NCBI RefSeq assembly: GCF_002159845.1
Contig: NZ_NFJK01000012.1
Span: 40,170 to 104,169, forward strand
Direction of reading: 5' to 3'
DNA length: 64,000 nucleotides
Source of the DNA: Anaeromassilibacillus sp. An250
Lineage (GTDB): Bacteria > Bacillota > Clostridia > Oscillospirales > Acutalibacteraceae
Shown here: positions 16,453 to 24,695 of the stretch, piece by piece
Layout of the letters: each line of letters begins with the position of its first letter
Numbering within the stretch: position 1 is the stretch's first letter
Position numbers and translations under genes: made by a program
Notes under the pieces: generated by a model
What the model saw: only the letters and a program-made list of their open reading frames with translations
Told to the model about the DNA's origin: nothing
Databases searched by the model: none

Positions 16453-18738
16453 TTGAAAAAAATACTCGCTTTGCTTTTGACGTTCTGTCTCACATTTTAC
16501 TGTGGGGCTGCTGCTTTTGCGGAGGATGTTTCCGCTGTTGCGGCTACGTCTACAGGAACTTTTCAAATTGATAACACGTCCATTGCGATAAAAGTCGGGG
16601 AAAGCGCGGTGATTACCGCTTATGAAAATGGTTCCCCCACGATGAACGCCACATGGACCGTCAGCAATCCAAGCATTGCATCCGTCAGCAATGGTCTGGT
16701 GGCAGGCCACCAGCTTGGTACAACGACCGTCACCGCCACGAACAGCGCGGGAGAAAGCGCAACCTGCTATGTACACGTTGTCTTAAAGGGGATTGATGTG
16801 TCCTCCTGGCAAGGAAATATTGATTGGGGAACGGTCAAAAACCAAGGGATCGACTTCGCAATTATCCGCACCGGATATGGGAAGACCGCCCCGGAAGTGC
16901 AGACCGACGCCTATTTTGCGCAGAATTACAGCGGCGCCACCGCAAATGGCATTAAAGTGGGGGTATACCACTTTAGCTATGCGGAAACCGTAGAAGACGC
17001 CCTTCAGGAGGCTGACTTCTGTTTGAGCATTTTGGATGGGCGTGAACTGGATTACCCCGTCTTTTACGACATCGAGGACACTGTCCACCGCACCATGGAT
17101 ACCAATTTGATGGCGGACATTGTGGAGGCGTTCTGCGGGAAAATAGAAGCGGCCGGTTATCGCACTGGCGTCTATAGTTCGGTCAACATCTTTAATTCCA
17201 ACCTATCCAGCCCGCGCCTTGATAAGTATGACCGCTGGGTGGCAAGCTGGGGCAGGGATGTGGCCAACCTCGATAAAGCTTATACCATTTGGCAGTATGC
17301 ATACGGCACCCTAGCGGGGATCAGTGGGAATGTGGACTTGAACTACTCCTTTAAGGACTATTCACAGGCTGGTACGCCTGTGGCCCCGTCCAACCCAACC
17401 ACGCCTTCCATCTCGTGCGACACATCTTCTTATGCGTTTGGTTCCAACGATGTATACTATTATAAGGTAGTTACATCCAGCGCAACGCAGCCGACCGCGA
17501 CCTCTTCCAACCCGTCGGCTGTTTCCGTTACATTTGGCAAGAAGGTGAGCGACGGGTATATTTTCCAAATCAATAACGTCGGTTCTGGCACAGCGACCAT
17601 CACCACAACCACGGCGGAGGGCGCTTCTGTCAGCTTCCAGGCAACCGGCAATAAATCTGCAACGCCGGCATTGACCTGTGACACATCGTCTTATACATTT
17701 AGTAATAATTCTGTATATTATTATAAAGTGTTTACAGACAGTATCGTGCAGCCAACCGCGACTTCTTCCAACCCTGCGGTTGTATCCGTGACGTTTGGAA
17801 AAAAGGTCTCGGACGGGTATATCTTCCAGATCAACAACGTTGGTACGGGCACGGCGGTGATCACCACGACCACTGCGGACGGTGCTTCGGTCAGCTTCCA
17901 AGCGACCGGCAACAAGTCCATCGTTTCCTCTACGTTGACTTGCGACACCACTTCTCCTTATACATTTGGTAGTAATTCGACTTATTACTACAAAGTGTTT
18001 ACAAACAGTACCACACAACCGACCGCCACGTCTTCCAATCCTTCAGCTGTTTCCGTTACGTTTGGTAAGAGGGTGAGCGACGGGTACATCTTCCAGATCA
18101 ACAATGTCGGCACGGGGACGGCGGTCATCACCACAACAACGGCCGATGGCGCTTCCGTCAGCTTCCAGGCAACGGGCACGCGGTCCACTTCAAGCGGTAC
18201 GCCGCTGCGGTGTGATACCACCTCTCCCTATACATTTGGTAGCAATTCGGCATATTACTACAAAGTGTTCACCACCAGTGCAACGCAGCCGACTGCCACA
18301 TCTTCCAACCCGTCCGCCGTTTCGGTCACCTTCGGCAAGAAGGTAAGCGACGGGTACATCTTCCAGATCAACAATGTCGGCACGGGCACGGCGGTGATTA
18401 CGACGACGGTGGACGGTTCCTCCGTCAGCTTCCAGGCCACCGGCAATCGTTCTTCGTCGTCGGGGTCCACCCCCACCGGGAGCCTGACCTGTGACACCAC
18501 GCATCCCTTTACCATCCGGCAGGGAAACATTTATACGTTCCTGTTTACACCGAATGGAAACGTTGGAACCCCACAGTTCACCACCGGCAACAGCAATGTT
18601 TTGATCACCGCCGGCCTGAAGCTGCGCAATGGTTCCTACCTGTTGACGGTCAAGGGCGTCGGCGCCGGCAGCACGGGCGTCTATGCGGCCATCCCTGGTC
18701 AAGCGCCGGTCAATTACTGCACGGTAAACGTCGAGTAA
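16453..18738 (+). CDS. Secreted GH25 lysozyme with four tandem repeats
   Basis: A 761-residue exported muramidase-like protein. Signal peptide about 1-24; a Big_2-like domain about 36-110; GH25 domain about 111-305 with the N-terminal GIDVSSWQ and the acidic YDIEDT motif; four repeats of about 87 residues (321-670), each starting near C-D-T-(T)-S and containing YYYKV, VSVTFGK and GYIFQINNVG; and a divergent C-terminal copy (about 677-761) ending in YCTVNVE, related to the C-termini of the neighbouring GH97 and GH3 proteins. I placed the start at TTG 16453 because AAAGGAGG precedes it and it begins a clean signal peptide. GH25 enzymes cleave the MurNAc-GlcNAc bond in peptidoglycan; the repeats may bind the wall. 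Confidence 0.9.
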   Translation: MKKILALLLTFCLTFYCGAAAFAEDVSAVAATSTGTFQIDNTSIAIKVGESAVITAYENGSPTMNATWTVSNPSIASVSNGLVAGHQLGTTTVTATNSAGESATCYVHVVLKGIDVSSWQGNIDWGTVKNQGIDFAIIRTGYGKTAPEVQTDAYFAQNYSGATANGIKVGVYHFSYAETVEDALQEADFCLSILDGRELDYPVFYDIEDTVHRTMDTNLMADIVEAFCGKIEAAGYRTGVYSSVNIFNSNLSSPRLDKYDRWVASWGRDVANLDKAYTIWQYAYGTLAGISGNVDLNYSFKDYSQAGTPVAPSNPTTPSISCDTSSYAFGSNDVYYYKVVTSSATQPTATSSNPSAVSVTFGKKVSDGYIFQINNVGSGTATITTTTAEGASVSFQATGNKSATPALTCDTSSYTFSNNSVYYYKVFTDSIVQPTATSSNPAVVSVTFGKKVSDGYIFQINNVGTGTAVITTTTADGASVSFQATGNKSIVSSTLTCDTTSPYTFGSNSTYYYKVFTNSTTQPTATSSNPSAVSVTFGKRVSDGYIFQINNVGTGTAVITTTTADGASVSFQATGTRSTSSGTPLRCDTTSPYTFGSNSAYYYKVFTTSATQPTATSSNPSAVSVTFGKKVSDGYIFQINNVGTGTAVITTTVDGSSVSFQATGNRSSSSGSTPTGSLTCDTTHPFTIRQGNIYTFLFTPNGNVGTPQFTTGNSNVLITAGLKLRNGSYLLTVKGVGAGSTGVYAAIPGQAPVNYCTVNVE
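17413..18465 (+). repeat. Four tandem DNA repeats in GH25 gene
   Basis: Four direct repeats of about 260 bp encode the CDT...GYIFQINNVG modules. Parts such as GACGGGTACATCTTCCAGAT recur nearly unchanged in the later units, so the DNA has been kept similar or was duplicated recently. The repeats could expand or contract. Confidence 0.85.
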
Positions 18739-18755
18739 TTCAAGAAAAAACCTAA

Positions 18756-18795
18756 AAGGCCCCAACCCTGGGAATCTCCCCGGGGTTGGGGCCTT
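18756..18795. terminator. Shared terminator between GH25 and GH3 genes
   Basis: AAGGCCCCAACCC and GGGTTGGGGCCTT form a long hairpin between the convergent GH25 (plus) and GH3 (minus) genes, so it can serve both. It matches in layout the hairpins at 8865 and 9147. Confidence 0.8.
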
Positions 18796-18840
18796 ACTGT
18801 TATCGGGAAGAATCCTTCCCTTTTATTTTACTATTTCCGA

Positions 18841-21800
18841 TTAGCCAATCGTCACGGCACAGTGCTTCACTGCGTTCTGGCCCGGCAGGGTGGTGTAAAC
18901 GCCCGTGCTCTGGCCCGGCGTGCCGGTGGCATAGACTCTGTAATAGTAGTCGTTGCCAACCTTCGCCACGAACTGCGTCTTCAGCACTTCGCCGTTGCCG
19001 ACCGTGAAGCTCGGCGTCATGGCGTTGCCGTTCACGACCGTCATCTTGAAGCAGTATGCGCTGCCTCTCTTCAAGGTGAAGTTGACCGTCGTGTCGGAAA
19101 CCACATAGGCATTCGCCGCCACGCTCTGGCTTGCAGATACAACGCCCGCTGCGCCGTATGCGTTGCCGATGTTCGCAGACGTGCTGCCCTTCGAACTCGT
19201 GGAGGTGCTCTTCTCGACCAGGCCGTCGATGCTGTTCTCCAGCGCCTCGACCGCGTCTGCAACCCCTTCTTCGGTCGCTTCTGCGTCGTTCAGGACCGCC
19301 TTCGCGGTGCTCAATGCGGCCTTCATCGTTGCTACGCTCTTTGCCGTGTACTTGCTGGTGTTGATCGCTTCGGCTTCCCCGATCAATGCTTCCAGCGCAT
19401 CCTTATCCGGGATCAGGCGCAGGGCGGAGATCGCCGCTGCCAAATCTTCTGCTGCGGTGTCCACCGCATCCTGCGTTGCGTTTGCATCTTCCAGCACGGT
19501 CTTTGCTTCGGCCAGGACGGTCTCAAAGCTCGTCCATGCGTCATTCTGGATGTACTGGCCGGCGTTTTCAACAATGCCGTCGCCCTTGAGGACCAGCGCT
19601 TCCAGCTCGGTGACGTCTGCGCGGTAGACCAAGCCATAGATGGCGTCATACAGCGCATCCACCGCTGCGGTGATGTCCGCTTCCAGGACTTCTTCATCGT
19701 CCAGCAGGTCTTCCGCCGCTGCATACGCTTCGTCCAGCGCTGCCAGGCTGTCCGGCGTGAACAGGTCGCGGTTGATGGACTCTGCGATCTCCATCGGGAT
19801 TTCCAGCTGGCTCTTGTCGCCTGCGGCAAAGCTCAGATAATGCAGTGCGTCGATCAAGTTGCTCCATGCGGTGTTGATCTCGTCCTGCGTTGCGGTCTTC
19901 TTTGCTTCGACGTCCTTCGCCGCCTGCAAGGCTGCTTCGTACTTCTCTTTCACGGACGGTACAGCTTCCGCTGCTTCGTCCGCACGGCCTTCTGCAATCT
20001 CGATGGTCGTGCGTAGGATCTGCTTGTTCACCACGGTGAAGGAGAAATCCAGCGCTGTGTCACCGCTGCCCATCGTACCCTCATAGATGTAGGCCGTGGT
20101 ATCGGTGTCTGCATCGAACACAACCGGTTCGCCGTTTACAGAGATTGCCGCAAATTCCTCGCCCTCTACGCGCGGGGTAAAGGTCAGCGTATAGGAAGCA
20201 TCCTTTTCCATTGCTGTCTCATAGCGGCCGATCAGGTTTGCAATGGTCATGTCTTCGCCATCCACGGCCAGCTGTGCGCTGGTGGGATACGTAACAATCA
20301 GATCGCCCGGTTCTGCTGGCGTGTCGACAGCCGTAAATTCGAACCAGTTCAGGTTCAGGCCGCCGGTCGTCATCAAGACCTTAACCTTATATTTTCCCGC
20401 CTCGAGATACACGCGCGGGCCTTCTCTGGTCACCCAGTTCTGCCAGCCGCCGGTCCCGCCGGTGGTGAAGGATGCAAACGTCTCGCCCTTGATCTGCATC
20501 ACGAACGTATACTGCCCAAGCGCATCCTGCCCACTGGAAATTCGGGCCGCAATGTCATAATAGCCGGATTTCTGGATCTCGATGTTATAGATGGCATATT
20601 CGCCCTTGTCGCAATAGCCCAGGTTGCGGCCGCCATCCTCATCCGATGTGTTTTCGGGCCGCATGGTCCCCGAAATGCTGGCATACTGATCCGCGGCCTT
20701 GATCCGGGTTGTTCCCGAACCGACTGGGATATACTCCGACTCCATGCTGGTGTCGAAGCGGAGATAATCAAATTTTGCCGTCAGATGGTCGCCATCCACA
20801 GAACCGTCGGAGGCCAACAGGCCAATCTTTGGATCGGAATAGTTCCCAGAGGCCGAAGCCCCCAGATCATAATAGGTCTCGCCGTCCACGCTGATCGCAC
20901 CGGTATAGGTGTTCCCGCGCTTGGAGAGCTTCAGATACATGACGTTGTCCGTCACCAAGTCGGCCAGATCCTTGCTGGCAACCAGCTGGCTGTGGGTCCC
21001 GTTGCTCTCCTGCGAGAGGAAGAAGTTCGCGCCGGGACGCTGGGCGCTGCTGCTCTCATTGTACTCCATGCGGAACGTGATGTAATTGTCCTCGTCCTGC
21101 ATGACGATCATGCCAATCTCCTGATACAACCGATGCGGTTTCTGGTCAAAGGTCACCTTGGTATAGGCGTCCCAGTTGCCGGCGGCCGGCTGCGTCACAT
21201 AGTTGCACAGGTTGTCGTTCGTCTGGTACAGGTCGCCCACCTCTGTGGTGATGCACAGGGCGCCGTCCTCAAGCTTGAGGTTTTCCGGATTCGGGCGGTT
21301 GACGGTCCAGAAGCTTTGCAGCTCGGTACCATCGAATTCATCGCTGCGCGGCCCCTGCGAGAAGCGAACCGTATAGACAAACGCCTGATCCGGGGATTCG
21401 CAGCGGATCACCGCAATGTGCGTATTGGGGTCATAGTCCACTGTATAGGTTACGCCCTCCGGCACATCGGCCGTGATCTCCGGAATGGATGCCATATCCT
21501 CCAACAGGACGGAATAGTCCGTGAGGGTGGATTCAAACTCTAGGATGGACTCGCCATTGACCTGGATGTCATCTGCATACGCATAGATCGGGTTCTCAAA
21601 TACCGGCGGGAGCCCCGCTTCATCGGTAAAGATCACTTTATAGATGCGCTCCTCCATACCCTCGTTGGCATAGATGACCGCAATGGGGTTCTCCTGGGTT
21701 GCCTGAACCACCTGGACCTTCACGCCGTCCGGCGCTTCCACGGCCACTTCAGGGATTTCCACGCCCTCGTTCAGTTTGGTATAGACTTCATAGTCCAGCA

Positions 21801-24351
21801 CCAGCGGGTTGAAGATGCGGATGGCGCGTCCGCCGACCGTCAGGCTGCTGATCATCGGGTCGCCCGGCTCGCTCTTTTCGACGCTGAACCAATGCTCGCC
21901 CGGCTCATAGGGGCTTACATAGTCCAAATCATACATGCGTGCGAACGCTGGGGACTTGATCAGGCAGTTCAGCACATTGATCGCACTGCGCTGCACTTCG
22001 CCAAGGGTCAGCACACCGGCGTTGACCGCATTGACAATGGAATCCGCTTCGTCCGCCACAGGCATCGCAATGTCGTTCTGTGCGCGGACCATGGCGGCCT
22101 CCTGGCGGAGCAGGCCGTCCTCGTTTTCGTTGGCCCACCAGTCGGTCATGACCATGCCGTCAAAGCCCCACTCGTTGCGCAGGGTCGTGGTGCACAGGTC
22201 ATAGTTGGAAGCGGCCCAAATGCCGTTGATCTTGTTGTAGGAGGTCATGATGGTGCCGGTGTTCCCGTCGCGCACCACAATTTCAAAGCCCTTGAGGTAG
22301 ATTTCGCGCAGGGCGCGCTCCGAAACGCGGGAGTCGTTATTATTCCGGTTCTGCTCCTGGTTGTTGGCTGCAAAATGCTTCGGCGTAACCATCGCGCCGC
22401 TCTTCTGCACGCCGCGGGTCGCAGCGGAGGCCATCACACCGGTGAGCACGGGGTCTTCGGAGAAATATTCAAAGTTGCGGCCGCAGAGCGGGTCGCGATG
22501 GATGTTGATGCCAGGTCCCAGCATGCATTCCACATTGTTGAGCACCAATTCCTGGCCGTGCAGGGTGTGCAGCTTCTCCACCAGGTCGGTGTTCCAGGTG
22601 CAGGCCATCAGTGTGCCGATGGGCAGCGCTGTCGCCAGCTCACCGTCATCCATACGGATGCCGGACGGTCCGTCTGCACAACACCCGATCGGGATACCGA
22701 ACGCCTTGAGGCTGTCCGTCAAACCGCCGAACGCGGAAGCCGTGCCCGGGGTGACCTTCGGGCTGTTCATGCCCTCGCCGCGGCACAGATAGGCGACGTC
22801 CTCCAACGGGAGCTGCGCCACAAATTCTTCCATGCTGATATCACCGTTATAGACATCCAGAAGCGTATAGCCCTGGTCGCCCGTCGGTTCGATCGTCTCC
22901 GGCAGGTTCGCCTGGATGCGCTCGTTGACGTCCACTGTGCGGGTGGGCACCGGCTCCATCTCCATGACGATGTTGCCCTCTGCATCTTCCGTTGCAGCCA
23001 TGCGCTCAAACGCATGGTCCGGGTCCACCGCCATGACTTCTTGGAGCTGTTCAACCACGCGCAGCTCCGGCTCCGTATGGGTGTACACCACGTCGCAGTC
23101 GCGCACGGATGTGCCCACATAGACCGGATAATCGCCCGCTTCCAGTACATAGGCGGACTTATGGCCTGTCTTGCCTGCATCGTCATAGGAAGCCATATGG
23201 TCGATGTCATAGGAGATGGTCATCTCCTGGGAATCGCCTGGCTGCAGGAGACCGGTCTTTGCAAAGCCCGCTAGGGACTTCGCCGCCTTACCCAGCTCTC
23301 CCTGCGGCGCGCCGTAGTAGACCTGGACAACCTGCTTGCCCTTATAATCGCCCGTATTCGTTACGTTTACGGTGATTTCAATCTTGCCGTCCACTTCTTC
23401 CACGGAGGTGGTTTCCACGGCGAAGTCGGTATAGGTGAGGCCAAAACCGAAGGGATACAGCACCTTATCCGGCGCAAACGTCTCAAAGTAGCGGTATCCC
23501 ACATAGATGTCCTCAACATAGTTGTTGTACTCATTATTGCCGAAGTTCCCGGCGGAAGGATAATCCTCATACGACGTAGCGATGGTATCGCTCAGCTTTC
23601 CGGAGGCCGGGACATCACCGCTGACAACGTCTGCGACCGCCTTGCCGCCTTCCATACCGCCGTGCCAAACGTACATCACGGACTCGACGCCGTACTCTTC
23701 CACCCAGCTCATGTCGATGATATTGCCGACATTCAACAGGACGGCCACATGGTCAAATTGGTTGGTGACCTTTTGGATCATGTCGCGTTCGTCGTCGGTC
23801 AGGAGGAAGCTTCCCTCCGTGTTGCTGGCGTCCTTGCTCTCGCCCGCAGTGCGGCCGAGCACGATGATCGCCTTATCGGATTTGGAAGCTGCGTCTGCAA
23901 CCAGCTCTTCGGTCACGGGCATTTCCGCCTGGCTCCAGGGCTCGGTCCAATCCCCGATGCCCACCGGCGGGTTCTCCGCGACCCAGTCTTCATAGACCTT
24001 CGCCAGGTCCTCGTTGACATGGATCTTCGGATTTTTGCGGAAACCGTCGAGGATGTTCGTCACATGATCGACGTTTACCTTGCCGCCGGAACCGGTGCCG
24101 CTCTTGAAATAGTTGATCTGAATGCGTCCGAACACCGAAACCGTTTCATCTGGCTTCACCGGTAGGGTTTGGTCCTCGTTCTTCAGCAGGACCGCGCCCT
24201 CCGCCGCCGTCTGCCTGGATAGATCCGCCAAACCGTCCACCGTTTTGGCCGAGGCCGTTGCAAACGGCAGGCAGGAGGTAATCATACATGCGCTGCACAA
24301 AATGGCCAGCGTCCGTCTCCATGGCTTTTGTCCGAAAGTTCTCTTTTTCAT
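18841..24351 (-). CDS. Giant secreted permuted GH3 glycosidase with CBM6 and FIVAR
   Basis: A 1836-residue exported enzyme. After a signal peptide (about 1-36) the GH3 domains occur in swapped order: the (alpha/beta)6 C-domain first (about 40-340, beginning LSRQTAAEGAVLLKNEDQTL), a fibronectin-like domain, then the TIM-barrel N-domain (about 480-860) with PKHFAANNQE and nucleophile Asp in GMVMTDWWA (near 735). Then come a concanavalin-like domain (about 1005-1200), a CBM6-like module (about 1214-1340), FIVAR-type helical repeats (about 1440-1714) and the C-terminal domain (about 1738-1836) shared with the GH97 protein. Permuted GH3 beta-glucosidases are known from Ruminococcus. The ATG at 24349-24351 is preceded by GAGAGGAG; a GTG at 24369 overlaps that site and is less likely. 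Confidence 0.9.
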   Translation of the reverse strand: MKKRTFGQKPWRRTLAILCSACMITSCLPFATASAKTVDGLADLSRQTAAEGAVLLKNEDQTLPVKPDETVSVFGRIQINYFKSGTGSGGKVNVDHVTNILDGFRKNPKIHVNEDLAKVYEDWVAENPPVGIGDWTEPWSQAEMPVTEELVADAASKSDKAIIVLGRTAGESKDASNTEGSFLLTDDERDMIQKVTNQFDHVAVLLNVGNIIDMSWVEEYGVESVMYVWHGGMEGGKAVADVVSGDVPASGKLSDTIATSYEDYPSAGNFGNNEYNNYVEDIYVGYRYFETFAPDKVLYPFGFGLTYTDFAVETTSVEEVDGKIEITVNVTNTGDYKGKQVVQVYYGAPQGELGKAAKSLAGFAKTGLLQPGDSQEMTISYDIDHMASYDDAGKTGHKSAYVLEAGDYPVYVGTSVRDCDVVYTHTEPELRVVEQLQEVMAVDPDHAFERMAATEDAEGNIVMEMEPVPTRTVDVNERIQANLPETIEPTGDQGYTLLDVYNGDISMEEFVAQLPLEDVAYLCRGEGMNSPKVTPGTASAFGGLTDSLKAFGIPIGCCADGPSGIRMDDGELATALPIGTLMACTWNTDLVEKLHTLHGQELVLNNVECMLGPGINIHRDPLCGRNFEYFSEDPVLTGVMASAATRGVQKSGAMVTPKHFAANNQEQNRNNNDSRVSERALREIYLKGFEIVVRDGNTGTIMTSYNKINGIWAASNYDLCTTTLRNEWGFDGMVMTDWWANENEDGLLRQEAAMVRAQNDIAMPVADEADSIVNAVNAGVLTLGEVQRSAINVLNCLIKSPAFARMYDLDYVSPYEPGEHWFSVEKSEPGDPMISSLTVGGRAIRIFNPLVLDYEVYTKLNEGVEIPEVAVEAPDGVKVQVVQATQENPIAVIYANEGMEERIYKVIFTDEAGLPPVFENPIYAYADDIQVNGESILEFESTLTDYSVLLEDMASIPEITADVPEGVTYTVDYDPNTHIAVIRCESPDQAFVYTVRFSQGPRSDEFDGTELQSFWTVNRPNPENLKLEDGALCITTEVGDLYQTNDNLCNYVTQPAAGNWDAYTKVTFDQKPHRLYQEIGMIVMQDEDNYITFRMEYNESSSAQRPGANFFLSQESNGTHSQLVASKDLADLVTDNVMYLKLSKRGNTYTGAISVDGETYYDLGASASGNYSDPKIGLLASDGSVDGDHLTAKFDYLRFDTSMESEYIPVGSGTTRIKAADQYASISGTMRPENTSDEDGGRNLGYCDKGEYAIYNIEIQKSGYYDIAARISSGQDALGQYTFVMQIKGETFASFTTGGTGGWQNWVTREGPRVYLEAGKYKVKVLMTTGGLNLNWFEFTAVDTPAEPGDLIVTYPTSAQLAVDGEDMTIANLIGRYETAMEKDASYTLTFTPRVEGEEFAAISVNGEPVVFDADTDTTAYIYEGTMGSGDTALDFSFTVVNKQILRTTIEIAEGRADEAAEAVPSVKEKYEAALQAAKDVEAKKTATQDEINTAWSNLIDALHYLSFAAGDKSQLEIPMEIAESINRDLFTPDSLAALDEAYAAAEDLLDDEEVLEADITAAVDALYDAIYGLVYRADVTELEALVLKGDGIVENAGQYIQNDAWTSFETVLAEAKTVLEDANATQDAVDTAAEDLAAAISALRLIPDKDALEALIGEAEAINTSKYTAKSVATMKAALSTAKAVLNDAEATEEGVADAVEALENSIDGLVEKSTSTSSKGSTSANIGNAYGAAGVVSASQSVAANAYVVSDTTVNFTLKRGSAYCFKMTVVNGNAMTPSFTVGNGEVLKTQFVAKVGNDYYYRVYATGTPGQSTGVYTTLPGQNAVKHCAVTIG

Positions 24352-24468
24352 TCTTGCACTCCTCTCCACATGAAATTCTTTCCTATTCCAAAAAAGATCC
24401 CCTACCCTCCTTTCATCCGATAAATAATATTACCGGAATTCCTTATTTTTCCAATGTCTTCCGAAACT

Positions 24469-24497
24469 ATTAAATCATTTTCATAAGCAATTGTCAA
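24469..24497 (-). promoter_or_regulatory. Promoter of GH3 gene
   Basis: On the minus strand TTGACA (24497-24492) and TTTAAT (24474-24469) with a 17-bp spacer, giving a leader of about 110 nt before the ATG. Confidence 0.75.
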
Positions 24498-24614
24498 CTA
24501 GTTCAGAATATTTATATAAAACGATTAATAACCAAATCTCTCAAAACACGAACGGGGAAAACAGGCCAGCAAACACATTACAGCCTGTGTGTCCCTGACG
24601 CGCTCCATGCGTCG

Positions 24615-24664
24615 CAAAAAACAACCGGCTGCCACATGATTCGTCATGTGACAGCCGGTTGTTT
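24615..24664. terminator. Strong terminator between GH3 and the 24696 gene
   Basis: AACAACCGGCTG-C-CACATGA, loop TTCG, then the complementary arm ending CAGCCGGTTGTT, with A and T runs on both sides. It lies 31 bp after the stop of the minus-strand gene at 24696. Besides this and the GH3 promoter, the interval 24352-24695 contains nothing I recognise. Confidence 0.85.
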
Positions 24665-24695
24665 GGTGATATTTTTCAATGGAATCGAAATTCCG

